21,337 nucleotides of DNA, from contig JAEZSL010000148.1 in the NCBI GenBank assembly GCA_023443925.1, positions 1-21,337 on the forward strand, given 5' to 3'. The DNA is from Bacillota bacterium. GTDB lineage: Bacteria > Bacillota_A > Clostridia > Lachnospirales > Lachnospiraceae. Both the position numbers and the translations under genes were made by a program. The notes beneath the pieces are model-generated. The model saw nothing but the letters and a program-made list of their open reading frames with translations. It ran no database searches and was not told where the DNA came from. The stretch's first letter is position 1, and each line of letters opens with the position of its first letter. Below are positions 15,506 to 21,337 of the stretch, one piece after another.

Positions 15506-15605
15506 TACGTGGCATCCTTTCTTTTTATTTTCTTTCAACCTCGGGCATGCCGCTTTTACGGCACAAACCTTGAGAAGGCGCCTCTTAAAACCAGAGTTAT
15601 TTCTC
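15421..15605 (-). other. Hairpin-dense intergenic element between the two permease genes
   Basis: MalF and MalG genes usually abut; here about 175 bases separate them, packed with inverted repeats: GAGAA/TTCTC ends (15572-15605) with an inner CTC/GAG, TGCCG/CGGCA (15548-15563), GTTGAAAGAA/TTCTTTCAAC (15492-15501 with 15530-15539), TGTGAA/TTCACA (15473-15490) and CGCAAGC/GCTTGCG (15440-15455). The stretch looks richer in GC than the neighbouring AT-rich spacers. It could be a structured RNA regulator of the 3' permease gene or a small inserted repeat element. Confidence 0.5.
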
Positions 15606-16481
15606 ACGTTTTTCCCCTGTGATTCCTTTTTGAAGAATCGTTAAGAGAACTACCAATAAAAGCACTACATAAGAAACGGCCGCCGAATATCCGTAGCTGG
15701 GCACAAAATTAAAGGATAAATCGTAAATATACTGGGAAATCGTCCTGGTAGCATTACCGGGACCTCCGTTTGTTAAGTTTACGACCTCGTCAAATAACTG
15801 AAGCGTAGAATTTAAAGCCATAATACTGGTCAAGAATACAATGGGTTTTAACAGCGGCAGGGTAATTTTAAAGAAGCACTGAAAAAAACTGCATCCATCC
15901 ATTTTTGCTGCTTCATAAACCGAATTGTCAATATTCTGCATCGCCGATAAATAAAATATCATATAATAACCGGTATACCGCCAGATCAGTGCGATGATGA
16001 TCACAATCTTAGACCAAAACGGATCCAGTACAAAAGGAATTGCACGGTCAATGATATGAAGATGCAGTAAAAACTGATTTATTATGCCGTCAACGGCAAA
16101 CAAATTTTTAAATAAAATAGCATAGGATATGAGGGAAGTTACACAGGGCAGAAAAATACAGGTCCTGTAAATTCCTCTTAATTTTATTTTTGGATCATTT
16201 AAAAATACAGCGATTAACAGGGCTAAAAATAACATGACCGGCAGCTGTACCGCCGCATAAAGCAGGGTATTGCCTATCGTAGTCCAAAAGGTTACGTCAT
16301 TTAGCATTCGGATATAATTTGCCGCACCTGCAAAATGCAGGTTTGCCCCTTTACCCGTTTTTAAGGAAAGGATAAAGGCCTGGACCATAGGGATATAACT
16401 AAAAACAAGGACAAAAACGGAGGCCGTAATAACCATTATCCATCCTGTCTTGTAATACTTTTTCTTTTCATATCTGACCAT
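15597..16481 (-). CDS. MalF-type sugar ABC transporter permease
   Basis: First membrane subunit of the CUT1 importer, about 294 residues. It begins MVRYEKKKYYKTGWIMV and has six predicted membrane segments. The EAA loop is seen in VYEAAKMDGCSFFQCFFKI, and FDEVVNLTNGGPGNATRTIS is a near-signature MalF segment. ATG 16481 is chosen over longer in-frame starts because AGGAGG lies nine bases upstream and the longer version would read through the hairpin at 16511-16558. No ATP-binding subunit is encoded nearby; such Firmicute importers commonly borrow a shared MsmX-type ATPase (known for the class, inferred here). Confidence 0.93.
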   Translation of the reverse strand: MVRYEKKKYYKTGWIMVITASVFVLVFSYIPMVQAFILSLKTGKGANLHFAGAANYIRMLNDVTFWTTIGNTLLYAAVQLPVMLFLALLIAVFLNDPKIKLRGIYRTCIFLPCVTSLISYAILFKNLFAVDGIINQFLLHLHIIDRAIPFVLDPFWSKIVIIIALIWRYTGYYMIFYLSAMQNIDNSVYEAAKMDGCSFFQCFFKITLPLLKPIVFLTSIMALNSTLQLFDEVVNLTNGGPGNATRTISQYIYDLSFNFVPSYGYSAAVSYVVLLLVVLLTILQKGITGEKREK

Positions 16482-16510
16482 AAAAACGTTCCTCCTATAT
16501 CTTATAAAAG

Positions 16511-16558
16511 GGCTGATGCAAAAACTAATCCGTTTGAAATATAAGTTTTGCATCAGCC
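16511..16558 (-). terminator. Intercistronic hairpin between binding-protein and MalF genes
   Basis: GGCTGATGCAAAA-CT pairs with AGTTTTTGCATCAGCC (one bulged A) to give a stem of about 15 bp, followed on the minus strand by CTTTTAT. Such hairpins after solute-binding-protein genes commonly act as partial terminators or 3' stabilisers, giving more binding protein than permease. Confidence 0.65.
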
Positions 16559-16568
16559 TTATCAATTC

Positions 16569-17909
16569 CTATTGAATGGATTGTTCAAAATGGGCAGTTG
16601 CTTCCTTTAAACTTTCATCCAAATCGGCACCCTCTAAAATTTTAGGAGTCACTCCAGTCAGTGCGGCCTGCGCCTCTGTGGTAAAGGCTCCGGTATTCAC
16701 CACCGGCACCTGTTCCAGCCATCCCGCAAGATCACTGTTTACTTTTTGTCCGCCGTAGAATTCCTGTGCTGTTCCATAAGCCGGAACGATACTTGCAGGC
16801 AGATAAGTACCGACAATGTTTTTCTGTTCTAACAGGGTATTGTAAAGATCCTTATTCCCGGCAAAGGTCTTGGCAAGGAAATCTGCCGCAAGCTCCGCAT
16901 TGGTACTTTTATTTAATACGAACCAGCTGGAGCCGCCCTGATTGGAGCAGTTAGTTGCACCTTCGACACTTAATTTGGGTATCGGCGCTACGGCCCATTT
17001 ACCGCTTTGATCTGCTGCAGCCATAACCGTGGAGGAAATCCAGGAACCTCTGATAACGCAGGCAACCTCTCCGCCGTTAATGGCTCCGGCAAATTCAGTC
17101 CAGTCACTGACAAGCTTTACAATATCCGATTGATTAAACCGGTTAAATATAGAGTAGCATTCTTTTAAGGCCGCGTTGTTTTCAAAGTTCGCTTTCCCTT
17201 CGTCATCCGTATACCAGGTGCCGGCGGATTGAAGCATAATCTGGAATTCTGAAATATCATTGGGATTATAGGTCTGAAGGAGATGTCCTTTTTCTTTTAA
17301 TTTTTCACCTAATTGAAAATATTCATCCCAGGTCAGATCCTGCATATCTTCCTTTGTATAACCGGCTTCTTCGATATAATCCGTCCGGTAGAACAAACCG
17401 GTCACGCCGGTATCAAAGGGAACTCCGTAACCAACATTATCATAGGAAACCGCTGCTTTTTTATAACCTGCAAAGTCGCTGTAATTAATAACCTCGTCCA
17501 TTGGCTTAAAAGCTTCGGGATAGGACATTAAGTATCCCTGTGCAGCTAAATCACTGATCAAAACAATGTCCGGAAGTTCATCCGTTACACCGGAAGCCAG
17601 CACAGTATGTAATTTTTGAAGTGCATCTGCTTTCGCCATCTCCACAAAATTAACTTTAGCACCGTCATATAATTTATCTGCCTCTTCCAGTGCATATCCG
17701 TTAAAGTTCTTATCCCAGCCCCATACGGTAATTTCTTTTTCTTCAAGGTCAGCAGTATCCGACCCGTTATTATCGGTTTGGGTATTCTCATCTGTTACTG
17801 TTGTCTGTGGTGTTTCCGCTGCCGTATCACTCTTCTTGCTGCTGCAGCCTGCTGTCAAAGCCGTCATCATCATTATGGCTAATATAATAGCCAATCCGCG
17901 CTTTTTCAT
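16569..17909 (-). CDS. Sugar-binding lipoprotein of the ABC importer
   Basis: Extracellular solute-binding protein (family 1, CUT1). The 446-residue precursor has a lipoprotein signal: positive MKKRG start, hydrophobic stretch and lipobox LTAGC (cysteine near residue 22), followed by a Thr/Asp/Asn-rich linker. The mature part shows ITVWGWDKNF, ELPDIVLISDLAAQGYL, YGVPFDTGVTGLFYRTDYIEEAGY, GEVACVIRGSWIS and NQGGSSWFVLN, typical for the family. ATG 17909 is chosen because GGGAGGA lies just upstream and the lipoprotein signal then starts correctly; the frame is open to 17945. It is the first gene after a good promoter and is followed by an attenuator-like hairpin. Confidence 0.93.
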   Translation of the reverse strand: MKKRGLAIILAIMMMTALTAGCSSKKSDTAAETPQTTVTDENTQTDNNGSDTADLEEKEITVWGWDKNFNGYALEEADKLYDGAKVNFVEMAKADALQKLHTVLASGVTDELPDIVLISDLAAQGYLMSYPEAFKPMDEVINYSDFAGYKKAAVSYDNVGYGVPFDTGVTGLFYRTDYIEEAGYTKEDMQDLTWDEYFQLGEKLKEKGHLLQTYNPNDISEFQIMLQSAGTWYTDDEGKANFENNAALKECYSIFNRFNQSDIVKLVSDWTEFAGAINGGEVACVIRGSWISSTVMAAADQSGKWAVAPIPKLSVEGATNCSNQGGSSWFVLNKSTNAELAADFLAKTFAGNKDLYNTLLEQKNIVGTYLPASIVPAYGTAQEFYGGQKVNSDLAGWLEQVPVVNTGAFTTEAQAALTGVTPKILEGADLDESLKEATAHFEQSIQ

Positions 17910-18218
17910 TTTAAATCCTCCCTTAAATTTTATTAAATTATTCATGAAGATATCGCTTTATGTTCAGCTTTTCTTCAATTGAATTTTAATACTTATTAGA
18001 GGAATTGTCAACAAAATTTAGTAAATATTAAAACAGCTAAGAGTATAATCTATATTATTTTATCTTTCAGACTAATATCTTTATATATTTTGCATAGTTT
18101 TATTATAGTGATTCTTACATAACACCGAATTATTTTATATGAATTTTATTAAATTTATTTAGTAATGTTCAGAAGTTATTCAAAATCACTCGGATTTTCT
18201 TAATTTATTTCATCCATT
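17910..18218 (-). other. Non-coding gap with the transporter promoter
   Basis: This AT-rich stretch of about 309 bases holds the promoter at 17983-18011, a 10-base palindrome TTCAATTGAA at 17974-17983 at the predicted transcription start, and a small AAAATC/GATTTT hairpin at 18182-18198 just after the upstream gene, perhaps a weak terminator. I see no gene in it. Confidence 0.55.
17983..18011 (-). promoter_or_regulatory. Sigma-A promoter of the binding-protein/permease operon
   Basis: On the minus strand TTGACA (18006-18011), 17-base spacer, TAAAAT (17983-17988). It predicts a start near 17975 and a leader of about 65 bases before the lipoprotein ATG. The palindrome TTCAATTGAA overlapping the start could bind a repressor. 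Confidence 0.75.
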
Positions 18219-19748
18219 TCAAATCTCCATGTCCGTTATTCTTACCGCCATAAATTCTTTACTAGGCAGATTAATTGTAAATTTTCCTGTATAGGTCCCT
18301 CTGTTCTCAATCGTCATATTCCAGGTATCAATTACTTCCACTTTATACTGCCTGTCAGGTTCAAATTCGAATTCTTTATAACCCGGACGGGTACGCCCGG
18401 TATAGAATAAGTAATACTTGCCGCTAAACCTAAGATGGGCGGCCGTTGCAGAATTTTCTTCCCATTTTCTTAAATCCGCCGGGGAAAGTCCCAGGCCCGG
18501 TACTTCCTTTAGGATATCAAGCAGAAATTTAAGTCTAGGTGCAGATTCTCCATATAAAACGCCGCCATGGGACCACCATAATTTATCCTTTTCATTCCTA
18601 TAGGTTTCACCATGTCCGCAATATCCACCCCGGACAGTTGCAGTCCAGAACAGCCGTACCATTTCCTCTGCCGTTAAGTTCCCCCAGGAGTGGTTGATAT
18701 TGCCTTCATAGCCTGTTTCATCCAGGACAACTGGTTTGTCGTATTGTTCCCGCCAGGCTTTTGTATTAGCAGCCGACAGATAGATTTCCGTTCTCTGAAT
18801 ACTGCAATGGGTCACCCAGGGTCTTGTAAAATCATAGATGGCCTTACAGTTATGTATGGAACGGAGTCTGTGGTAGGGATCTTTTCTGCATATAACATCC
18901 GCGTATTCTTCCCAGTCTTTTATGGTCTTTTTCTCACACAGGTCATATTCATTGGCGAGGGACCACCATACATTCCGGCAGGCAGAAAATCTTGCAATTA
19001 CATATTTTAAGTACAATTTACAGCTTTCCATATCCATTTCAGAAAATCCCCATCTGTCATAAGGATGCATCAGGATAAGGTCCGCTTCTATTCCAAGTTC
19101 ATTCAGTTCTGCAATCCTGTTTTCTATGATGCCAAAATGTTCCGGATTAAAACGGGTATAGTCCCACTTATTCTCAGGATTAGAGGGTTTATATTCCAGG
19201 AAATTCTCTTTTGACAGGGCAGATATGTCGCAGGGGACACCTTCGTAAGGATAGGTCAGAGGTTCATATAAGTTATAATCATAATGTTTCGGAAAAATAC
19301 AGAATCGGATTTTGTTAAAAGGACTGTTCTTTAAGGAAGCCAGAGTCTGTTCCTGCATGGAAACCGGCTGATGGGTCCAGGCATAGCAGGTCGTACCTAT
19401 AGAGTAATAAGGCGTACCGTCTTCGTAGGCAAAATGATACTTTGCTGCCACCCGAACCGGTCCATGGTTTCCTTCTGAGGCTGGAAGGACTTTAAAACTT
19501 CCCTTATAGCATTCCTTTGAAAAAGAACCTTTAACAGTATAGTTATACTCTCCTTCAAAGGAAGGCATAAATCTTATGCGGTAAATGCCGTCTCCGTCAT
19601 AAAAACCATCTACTGTTTTTGCTTCGTTTTCACCGGTAAAGGTTCCTGTGATACCATAATCTGTAAAAGGGTTCTTATCTTTATTGCCTTTAAAAACCAG
19701 TTCAAATACATTCCATTTTTCAACCTTTGTAGTAGTTGTTTTCACCAT
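18219..19748 (-). CDS. DUF5060 / apiosidase-like TIM-barrel glycoside hydrolase (DUF5605 type)
   Basis: The 509-residue cytoplasmic protein has an N-terminal Ig-like DUF5060 domain (about 8-90; KWNVFELVFKG and YRIRFMPSFEGEYNY). A GH-A clan TIM barrel follows (about 105-420), with the acid/base candidate E267 in WWSLANEYD and the nucleophile candidate E344 in VVLDETGYEG. A small C-terminal beta domain of DUF5605 type ends it (YYLFYTGRTRPGY). Related DUF4038 proteins include GH140 apiosidases; the present subgroup has, to my knowledge, no firm substrate. The start is ATG 19748, with a purine-rich GGATGTGAAAAA upstream rather than a strong site. It lies between the broken dehydrogenase gene and the transporter promoter. 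Confidence 0.8.
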   Translation of the reverse strand: MVKTTTTKVEKWNVFELVFKGNKDKNPFTDYGITGTFTGENEAKTVDGFYDGDGIYRIRFMPSFEGEYNYTVKGSFSKECYKGSFKVLPASEGNHGPVRVAAKYHFAYEDGTPYYSIGTTCYAWTHQPVSMQEQTLASLKNSPFNKIRFCIFPKHYDYNLYEPLTYPYEGVPCDISALSKENFLEYKPSNPENKWDYTRFNPEHFGIIENRIAELNELGIEADLILMHPYDRWGFSEMDMESCKLYLKYVIARFSACRNVWWSLANEYDLCEKKTIKDWEEYADVICRKDPYHRLRSIHNCKAIYDFTRPWVTHCSIQRTEIYLSAANTKAWREQYDKPVVLDETGYEGNINHSWGNLTAEEMVRLFWTATVRGGYCGHGETYRNEKDKLWWSHGGVLYGESAPRLKFLLDILKEVPGLGLSPADLRKWEENSATAAHLRFSGKYYLFYTGRTRPGYKEFEFEPDRQYKVEVIDTWNMTIENRGTYTGKFTINLPSKEFMAVRITDMEI

Positions 19749-19782
19749 TTTTTCACATCCATTCCTTAAGAATACTTATATA

Positions 19783-19805
19783 AAACTGTTGTTTAACACC
19801 AGTTT
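19783..19805. promoter_or_regulatory. 23-base palindrome upstream of the DUF5060 glycosidase gene
   Basis: Arms AAACTG-T-TGTT and AACA-C-CAGTTT pair at ten of eleven positions about a central T. Its reverse complement shares ACTGGTxTTAAAC with the palindrome at 14587-14603. Position about 35 bases before the gene start fits an operator, possibly for the LacI-family protein of the locus (inference). Confidence 0.4.
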
Positions 19806-19871
19806 GAAAGCTATATTTATAATAGTATTAATAATACAGGCCCGCTGCATAATCTGCACCAGCTCTGACTA

Positions 19872-21000
19872 TCATTTCTCTTTTTTCTTAAACTTTGACG
19901 CCGCACAGCGTTTATTCAGTTCCTCCAAAAACAACTCTTCACGAAATGGTATCTCCACCGGTCTACCCAGCCAACTGGATAAATACACCGCATTTGCTAT
20001 TGTCAATTCGTTTATACCCTCTGCTCCATCCGCAACCAGGGGAGTACCACGCAATATTTTTCCGGCAAATGCATTTAACACGCCTGCCTGCTGGGTGCTT
20101 TTACCATCCGTCTCAACTTCCACATAATGCCCCTCCGGTTTTTTAAAACCATCCGGTGCGGTAAAACAATAGTCTCTTTCATTGACATCCAGTAAAAACA
20201 GAGTTAATCTATTGTTTTCACAAACCAGTTTCCCTTTTTCCAGTGTTAATTCAAATCGATCCGTACCTGGTGTATCCGCTGTGCCGGTAACAAAAACTCC
20301 GGTGGCTCCGCCCGGATATTCCAGGTATGCCGTTACATCATCTTCTACTTCAATATCATGCCATTTTCCATTATGGCAGATCCCAATTACTTTACCTGGC
20401 ATTCCACATATCCACTGCAATAAGTCCAGCTGATGGGTGCACTGATTTAACAATACACCGCCGCCTTCTCTGTCCCAGGTTGCTCTCCAGCCGCCGGAAT
20501 TATAATATGCCTGGGTGCGGTACCAGTCGGGTACTAATCCAGTTAATCCGCTTTATGGCGCCAAGGGTACCTCCATGGACCAATTCATACATTTTACGGT
20601 ATAAATGATTGGTTCTTTGGTTAAACATCATGGCAAATACGAGATTGTACTTAGCTGCAGCCTCATTCATTTCACGTACCTGCCTGGTATAAACTCCTGC
20701 CGGTTTTTCGCATAGGACATGAAGCCCATGTTCAAACGCCTTTATTACAAGTGCAGGATGGCCGTAATGAGGTGTTGCCACTAAAACTGCATCACACAAA
20801 CCCGATTCGATCAGGAGATTACCGTCTTCAAATATTACTACGGTATCCGGCAGGTTTTCCTTTGCCCATGTCCTGCCAGTTTCCCCTGTTCCGGCAACTG
20901 CGGTCAAAATCATCTCAGGTACCTTACCTTCTAAAATAGTAATACAGTGAGTTCTTCCTATATTTCCAATACCAATAATACCGATCTTTATCCTGTCCAT
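19872..21000 (-). pseudogene. Gfo/Idh/MocA family NAD(P)-dependent dehydrogenase, frameshifted
   Basis: The family oxidises or reduces sugars and their derivatives with NAD(P). The N-terminal part from ATG 21000 (AGGAGG upstream) has the Rossmann GIIGIGNIG (7-15) and CEKPAG (97-102) motifs. After RINWIST the frame breaks: removing one of three C residues (plus-strand GGG 20529-20531) restores a continuous protein reading DWYRTQAYYNSGGW and then GGGVLLNQCTHQLDLLQW, the family's helical catalytic segment (Cys where Gly is common). The second half ends KKKEK at 19872. Repaired length is about 375 residues, normal for the family. Either a recent frameshift mutation or a one-base sequence error in an otherwise intact gene. 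Confidence 0.88.
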
Positions 21001-21048
21001 ACTTATCCTCCTGATACACCACCCATTGCTTTCCCTGCTCATGCTGCC

Positions 21049-21337
21049 TCAAAGGGAATATGTATCCTCTATGAGCACGATCATAAAACCATTCCGATCG
21101 ATTTTCCTTACTCCATCTATTTCTTTACCGGTAAAATAATCTCTTGTATTCACCGGCAAAACAATTTCAGTCTCCTTAGCATTGAAATTAAAAATAAAGT
21201 ATACATAGCTATTATTAATCCTTCGCCGTATGATGTCGGTTTTATCATTACCCCGTATAGCATTTCCTGCTATTCCCGCTTTCGCCGAAATATTCAGAAA
21301 TAACAATTTCAAGGCCTCCTTATCAATATCCGTACCT
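21049..21337 (-). CDS. C-terminal end of a GH42-like beta-galactosidase (partial)
   Basis: The frame is open to the right edge of the window, so only the last 95 residues are seen. GTDIDKEALKLLFLNISAKAGI followed by a beta domain (YVYFIFNFNAKETEI, DYFTGKEIDG, RNGFMIVL) parallels the end of the GH42 protein at 11446-13461 (GTEPEEAFLKDF, VVFVINHNPTEAEI, SYFTGETLTG, DVLVL). The catalytic residues lie outside the window. It is 48 bases upstream of the dehydrogenase gene and probably co-transcribed with it. Another GH-A enzyme with the same C-terminal domain is possible. Confidence 0.65.
   Translation of the reverse strand, partial: GTDIDKEALKLLFLNISAKAGIAGNAIRGNDKTDIIRRRINNSYVYFIFNFNAKETEIVLPVNTRDYFTGKEIDGVRKIDRNGFMIVLIEDTYSL

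Noticed and set aside
17946..17970. Catabolite-response (cre) site near the transporter promoter
   Set aside because: The GCGAT/CGCTTTATG segment does not match the cre palindrome well enough.

Overview
The window looks like chromosomal DNA of an anaerobic, low-to-moderate-GC Firmicute, most likely a Lachnospiraceae or Clostridium-cluster-XIVa plant-polysaccharide fermenter. Support comes from strong AGGAGG-type ribosome binding sites, consensus TTGACA/TATAAT promoters, an ABC sugar importer encoded without its own ATPase, cytoplasmic glycoside hydrolases without signal peptides, and QueH instead of QueG. No rRNA, CRISPR array or complete mobile element is visible.

Region 1 (1-2.65 kb) holds housekeeping and scar DNA. 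The 5' part of feoA (minus strand) lies at the left edge behind a consensus promoter with a Fur-box-like palindrome. Next come a 105-residue protein of unknown function, a small MazG-like gene with an in-frame stop, and a tyrosine integrase reduced to its C-terminal catalytic part. The integrase reading frame ends inside the 3' end of a tRNA-Pro gene with the unusual anticodon AGG, so this looks like the decayed end of an integrative element. queH follows on the plus strand and ends before a 15-bp hairpin.

Region 2 (2.8-21.3 kb) is one long minus-strand sugar-use locus. Read 5' to 3' on that strand it contains: the tail of a GH42-like beta-galactosidase; a Gfo/Idh/MocA dehydrogenase broken by a one-base frameshift; a DUF5060/apiosidase-like TIM-barrel glycosidase; a good promoter; a sugar-binding lipoprotein; an attenuator-like hairpin; two MalF/MalG-type permeases separated by a hairpin-rich stretch with a 30-codon ORF; a LacI-family regulator; a GH42 beta-galactosidase; a very large GH106-like glycosidase; a four-carbon acid sugar kinase (DUF1537); a single-cysteine Asp/Glu-racemase-superfamily protein; a BKACE (DUF849) beta-keto-acid cleavage enzyme; and a GH127-like glycosidase with its Cys/Glu zinc site.

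Taken together (inference): oligosaccharides are captured by the lipoprotein, imported whole, and dismantled in the cytoplasm by glycosidases whose families act on L-rhamnose, galactose, L-arabinofuranose or aceric acid, and apiose-type sugars. These are sugars of pectin side chains, rhamnogalacturonan II included. The acid-sugar kinase, BKACE and racemase-like proteins sit in the same run and may process an unusual acidic sugar or its keto acid. I know of no described pathway with that combination. Two successive spacers around the kinase gene carry unrelated tandem-repeat arrays (16-17 bp and about 36 bp).
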